Of a stretch of DNA of 22,220 bases, positions 13,276 to 20,354 are shown one piece after another (position 1 is the stretch's first letter; each line of letters begins with the position of its first letter). Source of the stretch: Candidatus Gottesmanbacteria bacterium (lineage in GTDB: Bacteria > Patescibacteriota > Microgenomatia > UBA10105 > UBA927); the NCBI GenBank assembly GCA_016199185.1, contig JACQHE010000019.1:1-22220 (forward strand), written 5' to 3'. Under the pieces are notes generated by a model, which did no database searches, was not told the DNA's origin, and saw only the letters and a list, made by a program, of their open reading frames with translations. The position numbers and the translations under genes are program-made.

Positions 13276-14173
13276 CTTCCAGAAGTTCCCGCTGCCGGCG
13301 GGAGAGGTGGGTGGGGATGGTGAGCCGGATGCGCACGTACTGGTCGCCGCGGCTCGCCTCGCTGCGAAGCGGGCCCACGCCGCGTACTGACGGCACGCCT
13401 TTGCCGCGAAGGCGAATAAGGGTTCCCGGCTGGGTGCCGGGTTGGATGCGGATACTCAAGGGGCCATCAACGGTAGACACTTCTACGACCGCGCCGAGGG
13501 CTGCCTGCGCGTAAGTAATCTCGTGGTCTATGATGAGGTCATTGCCTTCGCGCTTAAACCGTTTATCCGGCCGAACCTCAACCACGATATCAAAGTCGTC
13601 GAAACGGATGCGCGACCCGCTGTCCACACCGGCCGGAATCTTAATCGTTTTTCGGACTGACCCACCTGCCCCGAGTCTTTCCGAGGGGTCGCCTGCTCGG
13701 CCGCGCGGCACATGGACTTCTTTGGTGACCCCCTTGACTGCCTCCATGAATTCAATGGTGATTTCATAGACTTCCCGACGCGCCCTCTGGCCTGCCGAAC
13801 GGGAAAACCCGCCGCCGAAAAATTGCTCGAAAATTTCAAACGGATCGATAAAATCACCGTCTCCGAATCCGCCAGCTTGCGGACCGCCGGATGACCAGGT
13901 GTACGTAAACGGCCCTTGCCTCGTCTCGCCGAAGCCCCCCGCACCGGGGGCAAAGGCGGAATGTCCAAACTGGTCGTATGTTTCCTTCTTTTTGGGATCA
14001 GAGAGCACGGCGTAGGCCTCATTGATCTCTTTGAACTTTTCATTGGCCCCGGCAGCTTTATTCCTATCCGGATGCCACTCCAGCGCAAGCTTGCGGTACG
14101 CGCGCTTAATCTCATCCACAGACGCAGACTTCCCGACTCCTAAAATATCGTAATAATCTCTCTTCGTTGCCAT
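13259..14173 (-). CDS. dnaJ: DnaJ-type co-chaperone without zinc finger
   Basis: DnaJ (Hsp40) delivers substrates to DnaK and triggers its ATPase. The J domain is complete (residues 5-70), with HPD at 34-36 and DYYDILGVGKSASVDEIKRAYRKLA. A Gly/Phe-rich segment (FGHSAFAPGAGGFG and later FEQFFGGGFSR) and two beta-sandwich C-terminal domains follow. The four CxxCxGxG zinc repeats of class A DnaJ are absent, which makes this a class B (CbpA-like) J protein of 304 residues although it lies at the dnaK locus. It is cut off from dnaK by a terminator and the GIY-YIG element, so it may have a separate promoter; I see no convincing one. No Shine-Dalgarno sequence precedes the ATG. Confidence 0.93.
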   Translation of the reverse strand: MATKRDYYDILGVGKSASVDEIKRAYRKLALEWHPDRNKAAGANEKFKEINEAYAVLSDPKKKETYDQFGHSAFAPGAGGFGETRQGPFTYTWSSGGPQAGGFGDGDFIDPFEIFEQFFGGGFSRSAGQRARREVYEITIEFMEAVKGVTKEVHVPRGRAGDPSERLGAGGSVRKTIKIPAGVDSGSRIRFDDFDIVVEVRPDKRFKREGNDLIIDHEITYAQAALGAVVEVSTVDGPLSIRIQPGTQPGTLIRLRGKGVPSVRGVGPLRSEASRGDQYVRIRLTIPTHLSRRQRELLEELESV

Positions 14174-14184
14174 AATGAGCCGAC

Positions 14185-14222
14185 TGTCATTGCGAGACCG
14201 TTCTTACGGCGAAGCAATCTCA
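14185..14222 (+). repeat. REP-like repeat, left copy
   Basis: It begins TGTCATTGCGAG and ends CGAAGCAATCTCA, with a short variable centre that itself has CCG/CGG complementarity. This GTCATTGCGAG...CGAAGCAATC type is a known dispersed palindromic repeat in many bacterial genomes. Confidence 0.75.
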
Positions 14223-14510
14223 CAATATATTGTTATACAAATCCCTAAATTTCGGATTCATTCTCATGATAAGGTTAATTTTATCTTTTCTTGAACCGCC
14301 TTTGATTTGTTTTTCCCGAGCAATAGCATAACGAACATCAGGAAATAATTCGTAATACACAAGCTTAATCAGCTTATATTTTGCTGTAAAACCTGATAAC
14401 AACTGTTTATGTTGATAAATTCTTTTGATGATGTCGTTTGTCACTCCCGTATAAAATACCGATCCGTATCGATTTGTCATGATATAAATCGCATACTGGC
14501 GCGATATCAT
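14220..14510 (-). CDS. GIY-YIG nuclease domain protein (YhbQ/UPF0213-like)
   Basis: This 96-residue protein is a single GIY-YIG domain. The two Tyr motifs appear as YAIYIMT (about residues 6-12) and FYTGVTND (about 19-26), followed by IIKRIYQHK. The catalytic Glu is probably that of AREKQIKG, and the usual end NPKFRDLYN is present. Stand-alone members of this family are widespread; their role is unclear, though nuclease activity is expected from the fold. The ATG at 14510 is the natural start: its upstream repeat begins 1 bp away. The gene is AT-rich and fills exactly the space between two inverted repeats, which points to transfer as a unit. Confidence 0.92.
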   Translation of the reverse strand: MISRQYAIYIMTNRYGSVFYTGVTNDIIKRIYQHKQLLSGFTAKYKLIKLVYYELFPDVRYAIAREKQIKGGSRKDKINLIMRMNPKFRDLYNNIL

Positions 14511-14511
14511 A

Positions 14512-14562
14512 TGGGATTGCTTCGTCGTCCCGCCGACGAGGCGAGACTCCTCGCAATGACAA
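14512..14562 (-). repeat. REP-like repeat, right copy (inverted)
   Basis: Read on the minus strand it begins TTGTCATTGCGAGGAG and ends CGACGAAGCAATCCCA. It matches the left copy at both ends and is longer in the centre, where CGTCGGCGGGACGACG forms its own stem. Confidence 0.75.
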
Positions 14563-14599
14563 CAACACTACCTGATTATACAGGTCATCAACATGTGAT

Positions 14600-14625
14600 A
14601 AAAACAGGCGCGCCCTCCGCGCGCC
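14600..14625 (-). terminator. Intrinsic terminator after dnaK
   Basis: GGCGCGC (14625-14619) pairs with GCGCGCC (14613-14607) around a 5-nt loop, followed by TG and five T. It lies 38 nt after the dnaK stop and should end the hrcA-grpE-dnaK transcript. Confidence 0.85.
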
Positions 14626-14628
14626 CCT

Positions 14629-14658
14629 ATTCGTATATTCGTACAAATTCGCTATTCG
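14629..14658. repeat. ATTCG short repeat after dnaK
   Basis: ATTCG occurs four times, at 14629, 14637, 14647 and 14654, in the stretch between the dnaK stop and its terminator. No function is apparent. Confidence 0.5.
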
Positions 14659-14662
14659 TTGA

Positions 14663-16588
14663 TTAACTCACCACCTCTCCTTCCTCCACCTTTTTCTCAT
14701 CCTTCTTCTGCCCATTGCCACTTTGGGCTTGATCGTCTCCCTGCCCCGCTGTAGGTCCAGAGCTATCATCTGACGGCTGGCCTTGTGCTGAGCCTGCCGA
14801 AGCATACGCTGCTGCTCCCACTTTCTGCACTGCTTCGGAGAGCTCGCTCGTGGCTTTCTCCAGATCTTCTTTACTACCGGATTCAAGGATATCCTTAAGT
14901 GCCTTCGTTTTCTCTTCAACGGCCGTCTTATCCTCCGGCTTGGCTTTGTCCCCCATGTCTTTGAGGGTTTTCTCCGCCGTGTAGATCATGGTGTCCGCAT
15001 GATTACGGGTTTCAATCTTCTCTTTCTTGGCCGTATCTTCGCTGGCATGCTCCTCGGCTTCCTTTTTCATCTTCTCCACTTCGTCTTTGGAAAGACCGGT
15101 GGAACCCGTGATCGTGATATTACTCACCTTTCCGCTTGCCTTGTCTTTTGCCGTCACGTTGAGGATGCCGTTTGCATCGATATCAAACGTCACTTCTACT
15201 TGCGGAACGCCACGAGGCGCCGGCGGAATACCCGAAAGAACAAAACGGCCTAGAGATTTATTGTCCGCTGCCATCGGCCGCTCACCTTGCAAGACATTGA
15301 TTTCAACCGACGTCTGGCTATCGGCGGCGGTTGAAAAAATCTCGCTCTTGCTTGTGGGAACCGTGGTGTTTCTGGTAATCAAGGGAGTAGACACTCCGCC
15401 CAAGGTCTCGACACCCAGGGTAAGCGGCGTCACATCCAGAAGCACCACGTCTTTGACATCACCGGCCAGTACCCCGGCCTGGACTGCCGCGCCGATTGCC
15501 ACCACTTCATCCGGGTTGACCGAACGATTCGGGTCTTTCCCAAAGAAGCTCTTGACCACCTCGACCACCTTGGGCATACGCGTCATGCCGCCGACCATGA
15601 CGACTTCGTTAATGTCGCCGGTCTTCATCTTGGCGTCAGCTAAGCATTTCTTGACCGGTTCGATCGTTTTTTGGGTGAGTTCCTCAACCAACGACTCGAG
15701 CTTGGCCCTTGTCAACTTCATGACCAGATGCAAGGGTCCCTCTTTTCCTTGCGTGATGAAGGGAAGGTTGACCTCCGTTTCCAGGGAGCTTGAGAGCTCG
15801 ATCTTGGCTTTCTCGGCAGCATCCCGTAGGCGCTGGAGCGCCTGCGGGTCCTTTCGCAAATCAACACTGTTTTCCTTCTTAAACTCATCGGCAAAGTAAT
15901 CAAGGATCACTTTGTCAAAATCGTCTCCCCCCAGGTGCGTGTCGCCATTGGTGGCTTTCACCTCATACACTCCCTCACCCAGTTCCAGGATGGAAATGTC
16001 AAAGGTGCCCCCGCCCAGGTCATACACGGCAATGGTATGGACATTCTTTTTATCCAACCCGTACGCCAGAGCCGCAGCAGTCGGCTCGTTGAGGATACGA
16101 AGCACTTCCAGGCCCGCTATTTCCCCAGCTTGCTTGGTCGCCTGGCGCTGGCTGTCGTCAAAGTATGCAGGCACCGTAATGACGGCCTGGGTAACCGTGC
16201 CGCCCAAATATTTCTCCGCATCGGCTTTGATTTTGCCCAGGACTTTTGCAGAAATCTCCTGCGGGGTGAACTGCCGGCCTTCCACCTCCACAACCGCCAT
16301 GTCATTTTTTCCGGCTTTTATGGTGTATGGCAACCATTTTACGTCTCGCTCTACGGACTTATCCGAGTATTTTCGGCCCATGAGGCGCTTGACGGAAAAT
16401 ATCGTAGATTTGGCGTTAATCACCATCTGGCGCTTGGCCACGTCTCCTACGATGTTTTTGATGGGGTCAACGACGCTGGGGATGACATTCCTCCCTTCAG
16501 CCGAGTGGATCACCTTGGGGGCTCCGCCCTCCATGACCGCCACACACGAATTGGTTGTCCCCAGATCAATGCCGATAATCTTTGCCAT
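14663..16588 (-). CDS. dnaK: Molecular chaperone DnaK (Hsp70)
   Basis: DnaK is the ATP-driven chaperone for nascent and unfolded proteins. The nucleotide-binding domain has GIDLGTTNSCVAV (residues 5-17), VPAYFDDSQRQATKQAG, NEPTAAALAYGLDK, DLGGGTFDISIL and VVMVGGMTRMP. The substrate-binding domain has LLDVTPLTLGVETLGG and ERPMAADNKSLGRF. A helical lid and a disordered Gly/Gln/Asp-rich tail follow. The length of 641 is normal. The ATG is preceded by a strong AGGAGGT at 16593-16599, the best ribosome binding site in the window, which fits high expression. A TGCTTCGGCAGGCTCAGCA segment in the tail (14786-14804) resembles a dispersed repeat. Confidence 0.98.
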   Translation of the reverse strand: MAKIIGIDLGTTNSCVAVMEGGAPKVIHSAEGRNVIPSVVDPIKNIVGDVAKRQMVINAKSTIFSVKRLMGRKYSDKSVERDVKWLPYTIKAGKNDMAVVEVEGRQFTPQEISAKVLGKIKADAEKYLGGTVTQAVITVPAYFDDSQRQATKQAGEIAGLEVLRILNEPTAAALAYGLDKKNVHTIAVYDLGGGTFDISILELGEGVYEVKATNGDTHLGGDDFDKVILDYFADEFKKENSVDLRKDPQALQRLRDAAEKAKIELSSSLETEVNLPFITQGKEGPLHLVMKLTRAKLESLVEELTQKTIEPVKKCLADAKMKTGDINEVVMVGGMTRMPKVVEVVKSFFGKDPNRSVNPDEVVAIGAAVQAGVLAGDVKDVVLLDVTPLTLGVETLGGVSTPLITRNTTVPTSKSEIFSTAADSQTSVEINVLQGERPMAADNKSLGRFVLSGIPPAPRGVPQVEVTFDIDANGILNVTAKDKASGKVSNITITGSTGLSKDEVEKMKKEAEEHASEDTAKKEKIETRNHADTMIYTAEKTLKDMGDKAKPEDKTAVEEKTKALKDILESGSKEDLEKATSELSEAVQKVGAAAYASAGSAQGQPSDDSSGPTAGQGDDQAQSGNGQKKDEKKVEEGEVVS

Positions 16589-16592
16589 AAAT

Positions 16593-16631
16593 ACCTCCTA
16601 TAAATATTATAAAAGTTATAACCGTTATAAC
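16593..16631 (-). promoter_or_regulatory. dnaK upstream region: strong RBS, possible -10 box, two GTTATAAC palindromes
   Basis: On the minus strand the grpE-dnaK gap holds two copies of the palindrome GTTATAAC (16624-16631 and 16615-16622), then TATAAT (16606-16611), then AGGAGGT (16593-16599). The -35 for the TATAAT is poor. A second, internal start point for dnaK is possible. Confidence 0.45.
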
Positions 16632-16633
16632 GA

Positions 16634-17101
16634 TTATATGGTCTTCTGTTTCCCTACCTTCACCCTCGCCACCCGAATCACTTTCCCATGAAGCGCGTAG
16701 CCGGATCTCGCCTCTTCTACTACAATAGTATCCTCTCCGTCAACAACTTCAATACACTCCATTATTTCCGGATCAAATGGCTTTCCCTTCGTCTCAAGTT
16801 TCGTAACCCCCTGCGAGGCAAAAAACGCCGCAAGGTCTTTGAGAGCAAGGGAAAGCCCCGGATCCTGCAAATGGACCTGCGCCCGCTCGAAGGTATCCGC
16901 AATCGACAATAGTTTGACAATCACCGATTCGGCAGCGTAGGCGCGAATCTCTGATTTCTCCGTTGCCACGCGTTTTTCAAGGTTCTGATAATCCGCCAGC
17001 GCCCGCAAGTATTTATTCTTCCACTCTTCTATCTGTTTTTGTAATTCTTCTATTTGATCGTTCTGTTTCTTTTTTATTTGATGTTTGATTGTGTCATTCA
17101 T
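16634..17101 (-). CDS. grpE: Nucleotide exchange factor GrpE
   Basis: GrpE releases ADP from DnaK. The first 60 residues form a long charged coiled coil (IEELQKQIEEWKNKYLRALADYQNLEKRVATEK). The beta-domain carries the family end pattern GVTKLETKGKPFDPEIMECIEVVDGE, then IVVEEARSGYALHGKVIRVARVKVGK. Length (155) is within the small end of the family. It lies between hrcA and dnaK, the usual heat-shock order. No Shine-Dalgarno sequence is present; instead TACTACCA repeats run up to the ATG. Confidence 0.96.
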   Translation of the reverse strand: MNDTIKHQIKKKQNDQIEELQKQIEEWKNKYLRALADYQNLEKRVATEKSEIRAYAAESVIVKLLSIADTFERAQVHLQDPGLSLALKDLAAFFASQGVTKLETKGKPFDPEIMECIEVVDGEDTIVVEEARSGYALHGKVIRVARVKVGKQKTI

Positions 17102-17137
17102 TGGTAGTATTTGTATATTGGTAGTATTGGTAGTATT
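17101..17137. repeat. TTGGTAGTAT triple repeat before grpE
   Basis: TTGGTAGTAT occurs at 17101, 17118 and 17127, filling most of the 43-nt hrcA-grpE gap up to the grpE start codon. It looks like a simple-sequence expansion. Confidence 0.6.
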
Positions 17138-17144
17138 TCATGTG

Positions 17145-17876
17145 TCACCAGCTCCCTGCAAATTCATCAATAAGCCCACCGAGGTAACGAACCACCGGAA
17201 TAATATGCGTATAGTTTAACCTCGACGGCCCCACCACGCCGATAGCACCGGATACATGAGGAGTGGTAAATTTGGTATAAATATATCCGCACTGGGACAA
17301 GCTTCTTCCTCCCAGCTCTTCACCGAGAAGGATCGCAAACGGATCTGTATGAGTCTCCAAAAGTTTCCACCAATAGTCAAACTGATCAAGCGTTCCTAAA
17401 AGATCATGGGTCAGTTCATAATCAAAGAATTCCGGGCTGTCCAGGATGTGAGCCGTCCCTGCGTAGTAGAGATCCCCGTCTTTCGTGGCGGTGATGGCAA
17501 GGGATTTGGTGCGATCCGCAAGCGCCTTGGTTGCCTCCCGCAGAAGCTTATCTACTTCCTGCCGGTAGTCCCAGATCTTTTCTTTGACTGCCACCTCTTC
17601 AGCAACGGACATGTCTTTGGGCTTCATGAGGTGGTCCACGTAGTAGCGCATGGCGACCGGCGTGGGCGCGCGTCCGGCGGAGGTATGGGACTGATGCAGA
17701 AGACCCATATCCGTAAGCCGTACCATCTCGTTTCTGATGGTTGCCGGGGAAACGCCCAGGGAATACTTTTTATCCAAAGTCTCGCTTCCCACCGGCTCGG
17801 CTGTGGCGATATACTCCTCTATGATTGCCTTAAGGATCTGAATCTGCCGGTCAGTAAGATTTGGAATATTGTCCAT
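17145..17876 (-). CDS. hrcA: Heat-inducible transcription repressor HrcA (short form)
   Basis: HrcA represses heat-shock operons by binding CIRCE; it needs chaperone for activity, which links repression to folding stress. The N-terminal winged helix is clear (LTDRQIQILKAIIEEYIATAEPVGSETLDKKYSLGVSPATIRNEMVRLTDMGLLHQSHTSAGRAPT, shown in part only as the family signature regions). A GAF-like sensor region follows, with the typical end GAIGVVGPSRLNYTHIIPVVRYL. At 243 residues it is about 100 shorter than the common form, mainly in the middle, where the inserted dimerisation domain would be. Its start codon is inside the CIRCE operator, which indicates autoregulation and a leaderless mRNA. Confidence 0.95.
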   Translation of the reverse strand: MDNIPNLTDRQIQILKAIIEEYIATAEPVGSETLDKKYSLGVSPATIRNEMVRLTDMGLLHQSHTSAGRAPTPVAMRYYVDHLMKPKDMSVAEEVAVKEKIWDYRQEVDKLLREATKALADRTKSLAITATKDGDLYYAGTAHILDSPEFFDYELTHDLLGTLDQFDYWWKLLETHTDPFAILLGEELGGRSLSQCGYIYTKFTTPHVSGAIGVVGPSRLNYTHIIPVVRYLGGLIDEFAGSW

Positions 17877-17902
17877 TAGCAGTAATATACATTGAGTGCT
17901 AA
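17876..17902. promoter_or_regulatory. CIRCE operator (HrcA binding site)
   Basis: TTAGCAGTA (17876-17884), a 9-bp spacer, and GAGTGCTAA (17894-17902). The right arm is perfect and the left arm matches TTAGCACTC in 6 of 9 positions. The site covers the -10 box and touches the hrcA start codon. Confidence 0.9.
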
Positions 17903-17913
17903 TGCCTTGTCAA
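17884..17913 (-). promoter_or_regulatory. Promoter of hrcA-grpE-dnaK
   Basis: TTGACA (17908-17913, perfect) and TATATT (17884-17889, 5 of 6) are spaced by 18 bp. The -10 box ends 7 nt before the hrcA ATG, so the transcript is probably leaderless. CIRCE overlaps the spacer and the -10 box. Confidence 0.8.
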
Positions 17914-17935
17914 GATCCCTGTTTGCATTCATAAT
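17907..17935 (+). promoter_or_regulatory. Divergent promoter of the cohesin-domain gene
   Basis: TTGTCA (17907-17912, 5 of 6) and CATAAT (17930-17935, 5 of 6) are spaced by 17 bp, with 8 nt to the ATG at 17944. Its -35 hexamer overlaps the hrcA -35 on the opposite strand, so the two promoters probably compete or are co-regulated. Confidence 0.6.
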
Positions 17936-17943
17936 GAAATGGC

Positions 17944-18972
17944 ATGAAAAAAATCTGGCTCCTGGTCGTGAGCCTTCTCATCTTTGGCATCCTCCCGGCC
18001 CTCATCTACCTCGTCGGGCAAAGGCAGGAACTCCGAAACAAGGCCGCGCCGGCCACAACGCTCGCCGTCACCCCCGCAAGCCTTGCCAAAAAAATGGGTG
18101 ACACCTTCACGATGGAAGTGACGATCGACACCGGAGAAAACCAGGTGGTTGCCGCGGAACTTCACCTCACCTACGATCCGACCAAGCTTGAAGCGCAATC
18201 CATCAATAATGGAACGCTCTTTTCTAACATACTCGCTTCAGGAACTGTCGAGGCTGGAGCCGCATCCATCACGGTGGGTGCCTCAAACGCTAAAGAACCC
18301 GTAAAAGGCACGGGCACGGTGGCCGTCATCCGATTTACGGCACTAGCCAAAACCGACAGTCCTACGGCCGTAAAGTTGGCGTCCAATACGTTCGTGGGGG
18401 GGCTGGGGGAGGGAGCAGTCAATGTGCTGGTGAGTACGACGCCAGCAACAGTCACCATTACCCAAGATCCCGCTCAATCGACGCCTACACCGACACCCAT
18501 CGCAACGATATCCGCCCAGACACCCCCTCCAGCCACACCGTCGGCAACTCTGGTGATCGTTTCCCCCACCAGTGAAGGCGCCCCAACCGTTGATAAACCC
18601 GTGATCCGCGGTAAAGCAGCCCCCGGCACCACAGTCACCATCACGATCTACTCGACCCCGCAAACCGCCACGGTAACCGCCGACAGCAGTGGCAACTGGA
18701 GCTATACCCCGGACACGCCGCTTGAAAGTGGGCCGCATAACGTCGTAGCCTCCGTCACCGACCAAAACGGACAGACGCAGACAGCAACGACTGCTTTTGT
18801 CGTCGCATCGTCAGAAAAAGCCATTGGTGGCGCCACCGAAAGCGCAATCCCCGTGTCAGGCACCGTGGAGACCACACTACTGCTGCTACTTTTAGGAAGC
18901 GCGTGTATCGTTTTTGGCCTTTTTTTTCCACATTGGTCTCATGGGACCCATGAGACTCATGGGGATCATTGA
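17944..18972 (+). CDS. Membrane-anchored cohesin-domain and Ig-like protein
   Basis: An N-terminal helix (IWLLVVSLLIFGILPALIYLV) is followed by the junction GQRQELRNKAAP. Residues of about 38-170 form a cohesin-type domain (GDTFTMEVTIDTGENQVVAAELHLTYDPTKLEA, then GTGTVAVIRFTALAK). A Pro/Thr linker and a bacterial Ig-like domain follow (KPVIRGKAAPGTTVTITIYS to WSYTPDTPLESGPHNVVASVTDQNGQ). Near the end there is a second membrane helix (TTLLLLLLGSACIVFGLFF) and a His-rich tail, HWSHGTHETHGDH. It is probably displayed on the outer face of the cell and may bind carbohydrate or a dockerin partner; no dockerin is seen here. It is translated just ahead of the glycosidase gene (gap 5 nt to ATG 18978), which suggests joint surface work. 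Confidence 0.85.
   Translation: MKKIWLLVVSLLIFGILPALIYLVGQRQELRNKAAPATTLAVTPASLAKKMGDTFTMEVTIDTGENQVVAAELHLTYDPTKLEAQSINNGTLFSNILASGTVEAGAASITVGASNAKEPVKGTGTVAVIRFTALAKTDSPTAVKLASNTFVGGLGEGAVNVLVSTTPATVTITQDPAQSTPTPTPIATISAQTPPPATPSATLVIVSPTSEGAPTVDKPVIRGKAAPGTTVTITIYSTPQTATVTADSSGNWSYTPDTPLESGPHNVVASVTDQNGQTQTATTAFVVASSEKAIGGATESAIPVSGTVETTLLLLLLGSACIVFGLFFPHWSHGTHETHGDH
18936..18956. repeat. 21-bp perfect palindrome at the 3' end of the cohesin-domain gene
   Basis: GTCTCATGGG and CCCATGAGAC are perfect reverse complements around a single A. A third CTCATGGGG follows at once. The palindrome encodes most of the His-rich tail and lies 22 bp before the start of the next gene. Confidence 0.75.
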
Positions 18973-18977
18973 ATGCT

Positions 18978-20354
18978 ATGACTCTCTCTCTCACTGGCCG
19001 CGTCACCGGCAAAACCATGTCCGTTATTTCCTTCGTGGCACTCATCATCTTTCTGCCGCTTCTTCTCTTGGCCGCCTACCAGACGGCAACGATCATCTCC
19101 CGCGCCACCGGCAAACCGGCGAACATCATCGTTGATGCGGGCAGTATCACGAATGAAAAAGTTGATCCCGCCTTCATGCGTGCCTTTGCCCAAGGCGGCG
19201 AGGAATCCGGCAACTGGCTTGCCCCCGTTCAAAAAGAAGTGGCAGCTCTCAAACCGAAGTGGATCCGCATCGACCACATCTACGACTTTTACGACATCGT
19301 CAAAAAGGATGCAGACGGGCTTTCCTTTGATTTCAGTAAGCTTGATCCGCTCATCGACAGCATCAGCGCGACGGGTGCCACGCCCGTGATCTCCCTTTCC
19401 TACATGCCGCCGGCAATTGCCAGAGAGAATAAAGTCATCAACCCGCCAACCAACTGGGATGACTGGGCGCTGGTGGTCCAAAGGACCATCGAGCACATAA
19501 GCGGTCCGGCCGGCAAAAACATTCCCGATGTCTATTATGAAGTTTGGAACGAACCGGACCACGAGCAGTTCGGCGGTTGGAAGCTCTCCGGCGAAAAAAG
19601 CTACCTCACACTCTACCGGTATGCAGATCAGGGCGCGGCACAGGCGAAAAACACCCGGCCGTTCTTTCTGGGTGGGCCGGCAACCACCGGCCTCTACAAA
19701 AACTGGATCATCAAACTCGTCGAAAGCGGGATGAGACTTGATTTCCTCTCCTGGCACTCGTACCTGGACGATCCCAGGCGCTTCACCCAGGACCAGAAAA
19801 ATATTGCATCCTGGCTGATAAGCTATCCGGAGGCAGTATTGTTACCAAAACTCATCACGGAGTTTGGTTTCACCGGAGCCAAGGACGTGCGGTACGGTTT
19901 ACCGTATGCGGGAGCGTACACAGCAGCAGTGTTCCGGGAACTAGCCGGCGCCAATCCTCTCGCGCTGTTTGCATTCCAGCTCAAAGATGGCCCCAACCAG
20001 GAGAAAGGAGACGGGTGGGGAATCATCGGAAAACCCCGCTATCACGTATACCCGTTTTTTGACCGCATGGCCGGCACCCGGCTCATTCTCACGGGCGAAG
20101 GGACGTGGGTGAGCGCTCTGGCGACCAAACAAGGAGCTACTGTCCGAGTCTTACTCGTCAATTTTGATGCAAACGGCAATCACAGCGAAACCGTGCCGCT
20201 AACCGTAACAAATCTACCAAACGGTACCTATTCCTACCGACAGGATGGGAATACGTCCGAAGTAATCGTCTCGGAAGGGTTGCTTACAAAAAACATCCTG
20301 ATGAGCGCCCAAAGCGTCTTCCTTATTGAACTTTATCCTGTGTCCCACCGTTAA
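18978..20354 (+). CDS. Membrane-anchored glycoside hydrolase, GH39-like (clan GH-A)
   Basis: After one N-terminal helix (SVISFVALIIFLPLLLLAAY) with the junction QTATIISRATG comes a TIM-barrel glycosidase. The acid/base Glu is probably E192 in YYEVWNEPD and the nucleophile E295 in LITEFGFTG; both motifs and DFLSWHSY fit GH39-like beta-xylosidase-type enzymes. A small beta domain ends the protein (VRVLLVNFDANGNHSETVPLTV). It should act outside the cell, anchored in the membrane; the real substrate is unknown. ATG 18978 is preferred. An in-frame TTG at 18969 would overlap the upstream gene and an ATG at 19018 would shorten the head; none has a Shine-Dalgarno sequence. Its 3' end overlaps that of murJ by 32 bp on the opposite strand. 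Confidence 0.85.
   Translation: MTLSLTGRVTGKTMSVISFVALIIFLPLLLLAAYQTATIISRATGKPANIIVDAGSITNEKVDPAFMRAFAQGGEESGNWLAPVQKEVAALKPKWIRIDHIYDFYDIVKKDADGLSFDFSKLDPLIDSISATGATPVISLSYMPPAIARENKVINPPTNWDDWALVVQRTIEHISGPAGKNIPDVYYEVWNEPDHEQFGGWKLSGEKSYLTLYRYADQGAAQAKNTRPFFLGGPATTGLYKNWIIKLVESGMRLDFLSWHSYLDDPRRFTQDQKNIASWLISYPEAVLLPKLITEFGFTGAKDVRYGLPYAGAYTAAVFRELAGANPLALFAFQLKDGPNQEKGDGWGIIGKPRYHVYPFFDRMAGTRLILTGEGTWVSALATKQGATVRVLLVNFDANGNHSETVPLTVTNLPNGTYSYRQDGNTSEVIVSEGLLTKNILMSAQSVFLIELYPVSHR

Larger units (their letters stand above)
14185..14562. mobile_element. Candidate minimal element: GIY-YIG gene between inverted REP-like repeats
   Basis: Two inverted copies of a REP-like sequence (14185-14222 and 14512-14562) enclose a single GIY-YIG nuclease gene. 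The gene's stop codon lies inside the left copy and its start codon is 1 bp from the right copy, so the 378-bp unit contains nothing else. It sits between the dnaK terminator and dnaJ. The arrangement resembles a repeat pair with a dedicated nuclease, but mobility is not shown. Confidence 0.55.

Noticed and set aside
14185..14562. CRISPR-like repeats
   Set aside because: Only two copies in inverted orientation with a gene between them; no spacers and no cas genes.
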